Positions 12,927 through 25,245 of a stretch of DNA of 64,000 nucleotides are shown piece after piece. The position numbers and the translations under genes were made by a program. The DNA is taken from NCBI GenBank assembly GCA_019916065.1, contig CM034244.1:28884471-28948470 (forward strand). The letters run 5' to 3'. The notes beneath the pieces are model-generated. The model worked only from the letters and a program-made list of their open reading frames with translations. It was not told where the DNA came from and made no database searches. Position 1 is the stretch's first letter. Each line of letters starts with the position of its first letter. Origin of the DNA: Vitellaria paradoxa (Eukaryota; Streptophyta; Magnoliopsida; Ericales; Sapotaceae).

Positions 12927-13267
12927 ATTGATGTTAAAAAAATTAGGGTAAAAATACATTTTATGGAACAAAAAAAGCAAATTACCAATTTAGTTGGGAT
13001 CCGTGTGCTCGAGAATGGGGACCCATACGCTCAAGGAGTGGCGTTAAGTTTGGAACAAGGCTCTATTTTGGTTTCCTTCGGGCTTCAATTTTTAAGTCTC
13101 AAATTGGTTAAGTTTAAGCCAAATTCTTGAAATTTCTTGTTTCAAATGACACCATAAGACTTACATGAACCCAATGAAACGATTAACTTGAAGTTTTGCC
13201 AAGTATGGATCAAGATATGTGTTTTCATACGTTTTCTCCTCTACAGACATATATATACATATATACA

Positions 13268-14153
13268 TGAAAATTTTCAAATCTAGCAATCACACAGGGT
13301 AACACAAGAGATCAATGAAAAAAATCCTTTCACAAGGAGAAAAATCGCAAATACAAATTTCACTATTAATGGGTTACAAGACTTTACTCAGACTCACTAC
13401 GATTCACTCGCAGAAATCCTTTCGTTATTCTTGCTCGATTAACTCAACAAACCTTCCAAGTGGACATTCTACTTCGCACAGAAAGTAAATAGACTCAATA
13501 AAGAGTAAAAGAAAAATAAGAGAATGACTGTTAAGCTCACCAAAGAAAAAATCTCTCTCAAAAACTCTATAATATGCTTCTTCAATTCCTTATTGTACAT
13601 TAAGCTTGGGTGCATATATGCAGACTTACAAAGTCCTATTCCAACTAGGATTCAAATACATAAATAGATTTCCTAAAAAAAACATAAACAACTTTCCTAA
13701 ATGGATCATGATCTTTCATATACAAACTTACAAAGTTCTATTCCAACTAGGACTCAAATACATAAATAGATTTCCTAAAAAACATAAACAAATTTCCTAA
13801 ATGGAAACATAATCCTTCATAAAATAATTTGCTCAAACCATCATGCTTCTTGCACCATGCATGCGGGTTATACTGCCAAAAGGTCGAAGGGCTGCCTTCC
13901 CTACGTCCTACTTGCGATGCGTCCTGGAATCTTGTGTTTAGCTCTGCTAAGTCCTAGTTAGTGTAGGATTTTGCTTTGTTCATACTTTAACTTAGATTAC
14001 AATATTGTGGTTATGGTCTTTTGGAAACTTGCCAATTTAAAAAATCTTCAATTTAGAAAACATGAAAATCTCATCTCTTTAATTTAGGAAACATTCAAAT
14101 CTGCCATATTTAATTTAAGATTTTGTATAAATTTGGCATTATAAAATCTTACA
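13268..14153 (-). repeat. 3' LTR of the minus-strand copia element
   Basis: It aligns along its length with 17783-18588 and ends CTTACA on the plus strand. It is about 80 bp longer because of an internal duplication: ACTTACAAAGTCCTATTCC... CCTAAATGG at about 13622-13715 is repeated at about 13726-13802. The minisatellite-like expansion is absent from the other LTR. Confidence 0.85.
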
Positions 14154-15829
14154 ATCTCCTTTTTGGTAATTCCATATCAAAATTTAAATTAAATTTCAAA
14201 ATAAATCTGCAACACTTGAACAAATACATCAATGCATCATACAGCAAAAATTTTAAAATAACATCATTCATAGCATAATATTCAAGTTCAAATTCCAAGT
14301 TCAAGTTCCAAATTCACAAGACCACAAAATAACAATTTGAAATTTTATACTCCTCATTTTTTATATGAATTGTTAAAATTAAAGAAAAACAAAGAAACAA
14401 ATTGTTAACATACAAAATGGTAATAAAATCACCTTAAACTTAATAATAGTTTAAGCTAACATAAAAAATTTCCATACCCATTAATGTCAAAGTCAAAGTG
14501 CTAATCATGTCAAAGTTTGAAATCTTAAAAAATGCACACCACACTAAGTGACAACATCAGCATCTATCAACCATCCACACACTAATGATCCTCGTGAATT
14601 CCAAAAACCTATTAAAGTGAACCAATATATATATATATATATACAAGCAACCAAAGAATCTCACATACCAACTCATGTTTCAGTAAAAATAAAGATTGAC
14701 CAAACCAACGTGATGGGTCGCAATCCTAGCAAAATGCCTGTTAATAGCACTACAAAATTGTGTGGAGCGACGCGAAGGTTCGGACTCCCCTCGACTTCCT
14801 TGAGAACCTTTTTGGAAAAAATCTTACAGGGCATTTTTGTGCAAAAAGAAATATAAACATAACTAAATAAAAAAATAAGAAAAATAAGATAGGGAAATTC
14901 AAAATATATCAAAGAAATTTTACGTTACTTATGTCTAAATATGTAAATCAATTCTCCAATTAGTATAAATTTAAATGAACAAAAATTCATCTTTCCAAAT
15001 AAATTTCCAAGACTGCGTCATGAGATGAATTAGGCCATGAAATCGAAAGAAAATGCTTGTGCACGTGTAAAATTATGAGTAATCAAACATATATGCTCCC
15101 TCTCAAACAAATCATGAGATCAAAAGATTAAATTTGATGCACCAAATAAATTGAGAGCAATATATATATATATATATATTTTATATCCAACTACAATTCT
15201 TAATGTATATTCCTTTTAAGGTCCTGACGGCTTTCACATGTTTTTGGGTAAGTAGCTTTTCCTTAACAATCAACGAGTCATTAAGGGGCTTCTCACTAGT
15301 CCCACCGGCAGCCTTTTTCAAGAGAGGAATTTTTTTTTTTTTTTTGGTGTTCTTCAACATTTTTTAAACACATCAAAAAATAATTCAAGATCCATGGATG
15401 GAAAGAGATATGCAAAATCAGCCAAGGTGTATAAGGAAACACATTAAAATTATGGCAAAGTTCACCAAAACACTTCTTTTCAATTTAAATAGAAATACAA
15501 ATTTTTAATTCATTACAAATTTATTTGATTGAATGATTGATGCACATATAAGGAGATAAGAAGTTATAGAATATCTTCAAAATAACTAATGAACTCTTAT
15601 CTTTTTTAATTTTCGAAAATTAGGGATGTGTACAAATACTTAAAAACTTTCTATGAGATTCAAACTGGAAGTCGTCTAAGGGTTTGGTAAAAAGATCAGA
15701 TTTTTGAAACCAAACAATCCTAGTTTTAGGAAAAGTGGTCTTGATAGTATTTTTTTTCCCATGCCTTTGATTTTTATTAAAATTTGAATTCTCTCTCTTT
15801 GAAAACTTTTCATGTTTAAATTTGAAAAA

Positions 15830-17640
15830 ATTTAGATTTTTAGGTTATCAAAATTGACGTGGATTTTCAAAATTATTTTTGGAAAAACAAGAAAAAGCTT
15901 GAAACATATTTGCCACAAAACTCTATGATTTTGAATTTTAGAAAAATTTTTCACATAGTTTATAGGAAGTCCATAGAGTTTGTGAGAATTGGGGCGAATA
16001 TGACCTTTGATCCCGTAATGGTGACATATAGGTACAAAAGGTTTGGGTTTAGTAAAGTATGTACCTTTCACCTTTGGAGGAGAAACTTGTTGAAACTTAT
16101 TCTTTGGAGCACTCTACTTTGGTGAGGCTACAGTATGCTTTGGAAACATCTTTGGAGCTTCTAAAGAAGATGAAAATGTTGCTGGTTAAGTCCTTTCTCT
16201 AGTAGATCCAAGGCCAGATTTATCTCTGTGTGGCCTTTGCTTGCTCCAAATTTGTCAAACACAATTCGAACTGGAGTTCATCTTCTTAAGAATTTCACCA
16301 TCATGTTTTATTTTCCCTTCTAGCTCTTTGATCTTCACTTGAAGTCCCTCTATAATTTTCTCCCTTTCTTTAAACTTTTTATTCTTCTCGTCAAGCTTTG
16401 GTTTCACCTTTTCTACAATTTGAGATTGAGAATTTTTATCAGATTCTAAAGAAGATTACTTACCTGAGAGTTCTTCATTCTCAATATCTAAAGCATCTCT
16501 CTCCTTTTTCAGCATACTATTTTTTTAATTCAACACTTTTTTGTTTTTCTTTAGCCCATAACATTCCTTGAAGAATTGTCTGTAGGCTTCTTGAATGTCA
16601 TCAAATTCTTCATTAGAATCTTCACTTTTAGATGATATCTTAGTGTTGCTTAGTGTCTTTATACCTGTAGAAGAATTATGTGAAGCTAAAAAAGATATAA
16701 AGTTACCTTCGTCTTCAAAAGAGGCTAAGGAGTTAGAATCATCTGAGTCAGAGTCATCATCAAGAGTGGCATTCATAACCTTGACTTGCTTCTTGTTTTT
16801 CTTCTTGTTTCTGTAATCTTGTGCGACATGGCGATATCCTTGGCCTTTAAAGCACTAGATCTATTTTGAATTTTTCTTGTCATTACCTTTTTCATCCTTC
16901 TTGAATTTCTTAAGGCTTTGACTCTTGACTTATTGGCTTTATTAAATTTTGACTTCTTGAACTTGCTGAGGAATCTTGTGGATTTTTTAGCCATTTCCTT
17001 GAAATCTACCTCCTTATTGTTTGACTCCACCTCTTCTTGTTCTTCTTCTTTTTTTATAGTCTTGAAATTAATTCCTTTTGAGGCTTTTCGTGGTTTGAGC
17101 TTGTTAGCCTCAAATATTTGTAAATGATCTCATGAGATCCTCAATTCTCATTAAATCTAGCTACTTCCCTGATTTCTTCAATGGCAGTGACTTTAGCATT
17201 AAAAGTACGAGGAAGAGAGCGTAAGATTTTACATACCACTTTATTTTCAGGAATGGGCTCTCCAGGATTATAGTAAGAATTGATGACATGGCTCTGTTGT
17301 ACATAAAAATCATCAAATTTCTCATCTTCACTCATCCTCAAGCCTTTAAAATTTAGAAGTGAGTTTTTGAAGCTTGGAAGTTTTGACTTGAAGATTGCCT
17401 CTGTGAGTGTTTTGTAAGATCATCCAAGCTTTCCTTGCACTATTGCAGCTGGATATTCGACAGAACTCATTTGGACTAACGGCTACAAAGATTGCATTCA
17501 TGGCTTTGAAATTCCATTCAGAACTTTCCTACTCAGCTTTTGTCCACGTCAGGATTGGCTTTGGCTTTTTCTTGCCATTGACTTTGTGTGTTGGCTTTTC
17601 CCATCCAAGAACCACAAAGTCCAAACTTTGTAATTAATGC
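15830..17640 (-). pseudogene. Copia gag / gag-linker remnants
   Basis: Minus-strand fragments show the copia gag order. A UBN2-type segment at 17341-17141 (MSEDEKFDDFY, then GEPIPENKVVCKILRSLP) is followed by a decayed zinc knuckle near 16840-16810 reading CFKGQGYRHVAQDY, in which the second and last cysteines are lost. An acidic DDDSDSDDS segment lies at about 16776-16700. A second knuckle-like piece at about 16020 (CHHYGIKGHIRPNS) has also lost two zinc ligands. Stops and frame changes separate the pieces. Gag packages the element RNA; this copy could not make it. The strongest evidence is the UBN2 block and the order of the pieces. Confidence 0.75.
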
Positions 17641-17769
17641 CCACATTTGTACCTTCCAAGATAAGTAATTTGTGCTGTCAAACTATAGGGGTCTGGTGCT
17701 TGAACCTCTTTCACGCGGTGGATCCATTGATTCGGATTAAAGATCGTGCTCAAGAACGTAGAGTGACCT

Positions 17770-17781
17770 GCTTTGATACTA
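17770..17781 (-). promoter_or_regulatory. Degenerate primer-binding site (tRNA-Met)
   Basis: The minus strand reads TAGTATCAAAGC, two changes from TGGTATCAGAGC, the complement of initiator tRNA-Met used by plant copia elements. It lies directly inside the 5' LTR. Confidence 0.7.
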
Positions 17782-17782
17782 A

Positions 17783-18588
17783 TTAAAATTTCTGAATCAA
17801 GTAATTGCACAAAGTAATGCAAGAGATTAATGACGAAACCCTTTCACAGGGAAAGAAACTTAAATAAAAATTCCACTATCAACGGGTTACAAGATTTTAC
17901 TCAGTCTCACTATGATTCACTTGCACAAATCATTTCGTCACTCTTACTCGATTCACTTAACAAACCTTATAAGTGGACTTTTTGCTTCGCACAGAAAGTA
18001 AACAGACTCAATAAAGAGTAAAAGAAAAATAAGAAAAAGACCATTAAGCTCACCAAAGAAAAAATCTCTTTCTCAAAAGACTTTGTAATATGCCTTTTCA
18101 ATTTCCTATTGTACATTAAGCTTGGGTGCATATATATAGACTTACAAAGTCCTATTTCAACTAAGACTCAAATACATAAATAGATTTTCTAAAAAAACAT
18201 AACCAGATTTCCTAAATGGAAACAAAATTTTTCATAAAATAATTCACTTGTACCATCGTGCTTCCTGCACCTTGCCTATGGGGTATACTGCCAAAAGGTC
18301 GAAAGGTCGCCTTCCCTGCACCTTGCCTGCGATGCATACTGAAATTTTACGTTCAACTCTGTTAAGTCCTAGTCAATGTAGGATTTTATTTTGTTCATAC
18401 TTTGACCTGGATTTCAATATTGTGGTTGTGGTCTTTTGGAAACTTGCCAATTTGGAAACTTGCCAATTTGGAAAATCTTCAATTTAGGAAAATGCAAATC
18501 TTCTCCTCTCTTTAATTTAGAAAACATTGAAATTTGCTATATTTAATTTAAGATTTTGTATGGATTTACCATTAAAAAAAACCTTACA
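17783..18588 (-). repeat. 5' LTR of the minus-strand copia element
   Basis: Direct repeat of 13268-14153, sharing for example CGCACAGAAAGTAAA, AATAAAGAGTAAAAGAAAAA and CATTAAGCTTGGGTGCATAT. The 5-bp target duplication follows its right edge. Confidence 0.85.
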
Positions 18589-18959
18589 ATACACGTAAAT
18601 AATTTATATTTCATTCAATAGATTGCATTCTAAACTTCAAATGAATATGCTAACAACATTATAATCTCTTCTACACATAATATGTGCAAGTAAAATGCAT
18701 TAAATCCTGACCTCAGTGACACAATGAAGAAGAAACGAAGAAAAATGTAACGCAGTGATTCTTACCGATAAATGTCAAAAACTTCATAAATCCCGTACGC
18801 TCAAACTATTGATCCTTACATCAAAACAATTACACGTTTGTGTTCAGTACAGATCTAATTTCATAGTTATACAGTTAATTTGAATTGGGTTAAGGTTTGA
18901 TATACCTACCGATTATCATCATCTATTCATTCTCAACTCTCTCTCTCTCGGCCAAACGC

Positions 18960-18989
18960 CACATACGCACACACAAAGTATGCATATAC

Positions 18990-19023
<34 letters not shown>

Positions 19024-19025
19024 GT
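18960..19025. repeat. CATA/TA microsatellite
   Basis: Alternating CATA then TA dinucleotides run from about 18978 to 19023, preceded by ACACAC. The overlapping minus-strand ORFs at 18923-19174 are translations of this repeat. Confidence 0.8.
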
Positions 19026-19436
19026 GCATATACGTAGCCTTTGGGAGACAATGCTCTTCCTTTTCCCCTGACTACCCTCTTCATAGCTTGACCATGATGT
19101 GAACCCAAGTGTGGTGATTGACAAAGCCAACTTAGGCATGCGACGAAGAAAAATCCAAATGGCATGTCAATCAATTGTCACACCAAGCTAGCACACGAGC
19201 TTCACCTTCACGCCTCTACCCTCCCGTTTTTATGCCCTGGCAGGCCACCCGTGCGCCTGACCTCTCCCTTTTGGCCCAATTTGCTAAGTGTTGGCCCTTG
19301 TTAAGTTAACTTTCTAAACTTTAATCAATAAATCCATTAATTCATTATTTTACTCACCTTACTATATTCTTCCATTGTGATCAAGTTCAATAATGTAAAT
19401 TGAATAAATCTTGAAAATTCAGGTCATTACAAGAGA

Positions 19437-19600
19437 GATTGAAAAAAAAAAAAAAAAAAAAAAAGAGATACAGGAGATGGGAATTAGGAGCAAATAGGAA
19501 TTAAAGATTTATTAATTATAGATAGTCCTACATATGTTACATGCATTACAAATAGAATAGAATTTGTTTTGAATTATTTATTACAAATTTAAATAGATTT
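19437..19600. repeat. Resumption of the foldback-arm repeat after block C
   Basis: Sequence from TTGAAAAAA onward continues the arm copy interrupted at 9255. It includes GGGAATTAGGAGCAAATAGG and ends with CATTACAAATAGAATAGAAT then AATAGATTTTTTAG, as at the end of the earlier arm copies. Confidence 0.55.
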
Positions 19601-20397
19601 TTTAGATTAATAGAACTATGTAGATGATCTATTCATTAGAGTCCTAATTAATTTATAATAAAGATAACTTTTATATTTTTTTATTTTTTCAACTAATTAA
19701 GGATTTTTAAGTGCTTTATTTTCTTGTTTGTTTTTATTCACGATGTTTCATATTTTTCTTTTTAGTTTATTTTGCTTCTTTCAAGTGGTTTTTAATATTT
19801 TATTTTTCATTCATTCATTATTTACGAGATTTTTGTATGTTTTCACATTTTTTTTATATAAATTTAAAAATAAAATTTTTATAAAATAAATTACTTTTCA
19901 CACACATTGTATGTGCACCTATTACTAGTATAAATATTTTATATTAATATATGTACCTATATTAGGCAGTAATGCGGCTCAAATGGGAGGGTAGAAGTAT
20001 TTTAGTTCAATAGTGACCCATTCAATGTGATCAACTAAAATGTGTGGCTATACCAAATAATATAGGACTTCTGAGAAAAAAATAAAAAGAGTTTCTATTT
20101 AGAAGGAAGCGGGAGATAATTGAAGAAAGTGGAGAGTTTTGTCAAAAATTGATTTGACTTTTAATCTCTTAGAGATAAACTGGAGTGGTGGGGCTAAAAA
20201 AAATTTTAATGAGGACAACACTAAAAAATATATACAATTAATTTTTTTTTAAATGAGTAGGGACAATTATGTTATGTAACTACAGTTATCTCCGTCTGTG
20301 TTTTTAACCAATTTTTTTAAATATTTTTAAGGTTTACATTTTAAACAAAAAAAAAAAAAAATTCCAAACATTGTCTTTTGAGTGATATAACTTTGCC
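19601..20397. other. AT-rich spacer, nothing recognised
   Basis: Poly-A/T-rich sequence with no open frame of note, no repeat ends and no RNA-like fold noticed. Confidence 0.5.
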
Positions 20398-21720
20398 CTT
20401 CCCATGCCAACTATTTTTATTAAATAATAATAATTAATGATATTTTATTTCAAATTTATATTAGTTGGCATAGATAATAAAGTATGAGGAGGAGGGTTGC
20501 CGATGGAAGTCAAGTTGCCCTCGTGTGAATTGACGCACGAACGCAGACGCAGGACGGCAGGAGACAAAGACCTCTTGGAGAAGTCGCCATCGACGTCAAT
20601 TACTTCTCAAATTAATTGGATTAAAATACATTTATATATTTTTATAAGTGAGTTTTACAAGAAGAGAAAACAATTTTGTTTTGTTTTGTTTTGTGCTTCC
20701 CTACTTATTAGACCGCAAAAGCAAACTTAAATTGGTATCATTAACACTTTTCTTATTTATATTTAGACATAAACTTATGTATATTTGGTATATCTATTTT
20801 GAGTTCGATTTTCATTTCATGTTTTTAAAAATAACAAAAACAGTTTAAGAAAACATTTAGGTGTCATTTAATTTCTTTTTTTTTTATTTTTTTTAATTTC
20901 TGTTTTTGTAAATAAGAAAAACAGTTTAAATACATTTGATCATTTGTATTTTTAAAATTTATTTAAAAAAATAAAAAATAAATTTACACATAAAATAAAA
21001 GGTCGTTTTTAGTGTCTTCAATTCAAAATAAGGAAAAATTTCAAAGTAAGCAAACAGAATCTTCCCCTGCCATCTATTTTTATTAAATAATAATAATTAA
21101 TGATATTTTATTTTAAATTTATATTAGTTGGCATAGATAATAAAGTATGAGGAGCAGGGTTGCCGACGGAAGTCAAGTTGCCCTCGTGTGAATTGACGCA
21201 CGAACGCAGACGCAGGAGACAAAGACCTCTTGGAGAAGTCGCCATCGACGTCAATTACTTCTCAAATTGGATTAAAATACATTTATATATTCTTATAATT
21301 GAGTTTTACAAGAAGAGAAAACAATTTTGTTTTGTTTTGTGCTTCCCTACTTGTTAGACCGCAAAAGCAAACTTAAATTGGTATCATTAACACTTTTCTT
21401 ATTTATATTTAGACATAAACTTATGTGTATATTTGATATATCTGTTTTGAGTTAGATTTTCATTTCGTGTTTTTAAAAATAACAAAGACAGTTTCAGAAA
21501 ATATTTAGGTGTTATTTGATTTCTTTTTTTTTTTTAATTTTTATTTTTGTAAATAAGGAAAACAGTTTAAACGCATTTGGTCACCTGTATTTTCAAAATT
21601 TGTTTTAGAAAATAGAAAATGAGTTTACACATAAAATAAAAAATGACAAAATGTTATTTTTAGTGCCTTTAATCTAAAATAAGAAAAATTTCAAAATAAG
21701 CAAAACAGATTATTTTCTAT
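20398..21720. repeat. 663-bp tandem duplication, two copies
   Basis: The unit starting CTTCCCATGCC near 20398 repeats from about 21061 (CTTCCCCTGCC). The conserved GAAGTCAAGTTGCCCTCGTG core occurs about 663 bp apart, near 20506 and 21169. Both copies hold a GC-richer core containing GCACGAACGCAGACGCAGGA. Copy 1 has an extra GGCAGGAC-type insertion and extra AATT. A third, tail-only partial copy follows to about 21900. On the minus strand each core encodes a short frame starting MATSPRGLCLLP, which may be a first-exon relic but has no recognised relative. Confidence 0.8.
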
Positions 21721-22794
21721 TTTTTCTTTTAGAATTTTTAAAACATAAAACACAAAAAAAAAAAAAAAGAAAACGGAAAACAAAAAAATAAACCAAATAC
21801 CACTTTAGTTACTCGTATACTCAAAACTTATTTTAGAAAATAGAAAATAAGTTTATTCATAAAATATAAAATGATAAAAAATTATTTTGAGTTTTTTTAA
21901 TCCAAAATGCAAAAAATCCTAGAATATAAAAAGTAGAAAACAACAAATTAAAAATATTTTTAAATATAAATCTCAAAACAAAAATTAAGATACAAAAAGT
22001 AGGAAAAAAAAAACAAAAAATAGAAAGAATAAATATTTTTTCATAAATATTTTTATATTTTTTTACTTTTTTATTTAATATTTGTGAATTTTTTTCTCAC
22101 TCTTCCTTGTTACTCTCTTTATACAACAATTTTAATATTTTCAAATTTTCTTTTAATAAAAATCAAAAGTTTAAACTTGTGTTCACTTAAGTTATGTTTT
22201 GATCAATTATTTATCACAGCAAAAAGAATAAGATATGAATTTAAAGGTTTTCTTATTTAAGTTGTAACAGAAAATGTAAGGAAAGTGCATAAAATTAAAA
22301 AAAATTAAAAAAAACTAATATATTAATGAATTTTTTTATTTAATTATATTATATTTTTAAATTTTTTCAAATAAGAGTATATTCGTGATTTTATTTATTT
22401 TTTCATTCTTTGTGACTTTTTTTATTTATGTTCCTTTGTTTTCATGAATTTACCAAGTACCAACAATGTAAAGTAAGGTTGAATGTTCTTACAAGTACCA
22501 ACAATATCCAAGAAACCCACCCATACTGTCCAAATAAATTGCAGGCTTTTTCTTTAGACTTTTTATTCTCAGTTTCAGTTTTATAGTCGCTGCTCCTTCA
22601 ATTTTCTTTTTTGATTTTGTAGTTCAAAATTTGTTTCATAATTTTTATAACAATAATTCACAAATTAGAAGAGAGGAGCATAAAAATCTTTAAAAAAAAA
22701 AATTTGGTACCTAAAAGCTAAAACAGGAAGAAAAACTATTTTAGGAAATAGTACTAACAGTTCAAAAAATACTTTAAAAAATTAAGACACTAAA

Positions 22795-23035
22795 ATTTAT
22801 CCAATCATAACAAAAAACAGACAAAATCAAGAACAAAACCTTACAAATTTTAAAAATTCGAGATGTCGCACCATGTAACCATGCAAATAGTATAATATCA
22901 AAACATATCTATAAAAAACCAATCATATATAACAAAAAGCAAACAAAATCAAGAATAAAACCTCATAAATTTGAAAATTCGAGATGTCAAACTATATGAG
23001 CATACAAATAGTATATTATTAACACACATTTGTAA
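22795..23035. repeat. ~124-bp direct duplication
   Basis: CCAATCATAACAAAAAACAG...AATTCGAGATGTCGCACC (about 22799-22920) repeats as CCAATCATATATAACAAAAAG...AATTCGAGATGTCAAACT (about 22919-23035). Confidence 0.65.
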
Positions 23036-25059
23036 AAATAAAAGATAAATTCAAATAATTAAATAACGTATATAAATACACATACATATAGAGAGAGGGA
23101 AGAGAGAGAGAGAAATAAAGACTAACAATGTAGGGTTTTGTTTTTTCTTCTTGTGGGTAAAATATAAGGATGGCAAAAAGATAAAATAAAAAAAGATGCT
23201 ACAGTTATGGAATATGATAGCTTTCAATTATTACTAAAAATAAAGCTTTCTAAATACCATTTAAATTTGAAACATGAAACTTTTAAGTATTAATGGAAAT
23301 AATGCTTTCAATTATTAAATACCATTTAAATTTAAGAGTTTTAGAAATGAGGGATATAATAAGACTAATAAAAATAATTTTACAATTATTTAATTTTTAA
23401 TAATCTCCATTAATGTTGTAATTATGAAAGATGGGAGGTTCAGAAAGATGGAGTGAGGTTAAGGAAGAAAGATATATTTGGATTTATATAATAAGATGAG
23501 GGTAAAATAATCTAAAAAGTTTTACAATATTAATACTATATGCATGATTTATCCTCTAACAATATTAATACTATATGCACGATTTACCCTCTTACAATAC
23601 TTTCACGGTTTACACAATTATAACATATTAATTCAACCATTCATGACTAAACTGATCATAAACTTGTAAATTAGGGTGGGAATATTAGCACTCCTTAAAA
23701 AATTTCTCATTTCTTGTCTTTTTTCTTGCTCTTACAAAATTATGAAACTACCCTTGTAGTAGAGGATCATTAATACAAAATACATCAAATACCATAATTA
23801 TCATCCAATTTTATTTATTATTACAAAACTAACATCTTCCAGTTTATTAATTCGCATGTTAAATTAAAAATCTACTGCTAATTATAAATTCATAAAGTTG
23901 TGTGAGAGAGCTTTTTTTACTAGTTTTTTTAAATTAGTTTTGTAAATATATCTTTTAAGTTTATTTTATCAAAAATCATAGAAGAAAATAAATAATTATT
24001 GTTTTTAATTGATACAAAGCAAGAATCATAATCGTTGATCAATTCATACACAACTAAAAATAACTTAAATAAAGGTAAATCAAATTAAAATTCAAACTTT
24101 AACAATCATCTCTATGTCTAGCCACCATTAAATAAAAAAATATAGTACTGTTCAAAACAATTAAACAGTTTTTACAAAATCCATCTATAAATTACAAGAA
24201 AAAAAATACTACCAATATGAATTGTCCAAAAAAAAAAAAAAAGCCTAATAGGGAAAAAAAACCCTAATAATGTAATAGTATAATATACACAAACAAAAAT
24301 AAAAAAATAAAGAAATATTATATACAATTTGTTCCATATTACTCTACTGAGAAATCATTTACATGAAAGGGAAAAATTAAGAAAAGTTATTGGTTATTTT
24401 GCTATTTGAAGGATTTAATGATTTATAATAGTATAAAATTTACTACATATTGTTTGTACAAAATAAATAATAATAATCACATTCGAAGGCTCTGCTTTAA
24501 CAGAATTTACTTCCATAATGTTTCGTTTTAAAATATAATTAATTAAACAGAGATATATACGGGTAAAAATATACATAAGATTATAAGAGATGTAATTATA
24601 GAAAAGTGAAAATTGGAGAATATTAATTTTATAATAATAAATGAAAAAGGAGAGTAATTATGGTATTTGAGGTACTTTGTATTAATTGTCCTTTATTATA
24701 AGGATAATTTTGTGATTTTATAGAGTAAAAAAATTGGAAAGAATGGGGGACACTTTTGGAGGAGTTGCCAATATCCCTATTTATGTTTGTTTTAATATGT
24801 AATTATTACCTATTAAAAATAAAATAAAATAAAATAAATAAATAATTTTAATAATAAAAAATTTATTTTAATAGTAAATAATTTCATTTCAATAAAATAA
24901 ATCATTTTAATGTGTAATTATTATTTCTTATAAAATAATTTAACTTCAAGCATAAATAATTATTTTAATAGTAAATATTTTTAATTTTAATAAAATAAAT
25001 TGTTGTAATAATATTATTTTTTAAAAAATAACTTAAATTGCACAAAATATTTGAATAAA

Positions 25060-25245
25060 ATAAATTATTTTAATAAGATTTTATAAAAATTGACAAAATA
25101 TTTTATGAAACAAAAAAGAGTTAATTATTTTAATAATACGTTATGAAAATTGAAAAAATATTTTATGAAACAAAAAAAAGAGTTAATTATTTTAATAAGA
25201 TGTTATAAAAATTGACAAAATATTTTATGAGACAAAAAAAAGTGT
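25060..25245. repeat. ~60-bp tandem repeat, three copies
   Basis: TTAATTATTTTAATAAGA/TACGTTATAAAAATTGACAAAATATTTTATGAAACAAAAAA recurs with small changes near 25063, 25123 and 25186. Neighbouring ATTTTAATAA motifs back to 24830 suggest older copies. Confidence 0.65.

Larger units (their letters stand above)
13268..18588 (-). mobile_element. Ty1/copia LTR retrotransposon, decayed, nested in block C
   Basis: Two direct LTRs (13268-14153 and 17783-18588) are flanked by a perfect ATACA duplication (13263-13267, 18589-18593). Just inside the right LTR lies a mutated Met-tRNA primer site on the minus strand. Just inside the left LTR lies a minus-strand purine tract (reverse of ATCTCCTTTTT). The internal 3.6 kb shows gag remnants only, with no recognisable reverse transcriptase, so most of pol is deleted. 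The primer site, gag sequence and purine tract all give the same minus-strand orientation. Confidence 0.85.
9256..19431 (-). mobile_element. LTR-like block C, solo LTR split by two later insertions
   Basis: On the plus strand it starts TGTTACGCCCCGGATCTC and ends CAGGTCATTACA; its own 5' end is therefore TGTAATGACCTGA. A perfect duplication AGAGA lies at 9251-9255 and 19432-19436. Subtracting block D (10470-12926) and the copia element (13268-18588) leaves about 2.4 kb. It shares with block A, inverted, the ~9840-10090 segment and, with D, the inverted start (CGGATCTCGTGACCCGAGGA against TCGGGTCACGAGACTCGAG). No coding region is seen outside the nested copia. Confidence 0.7.
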
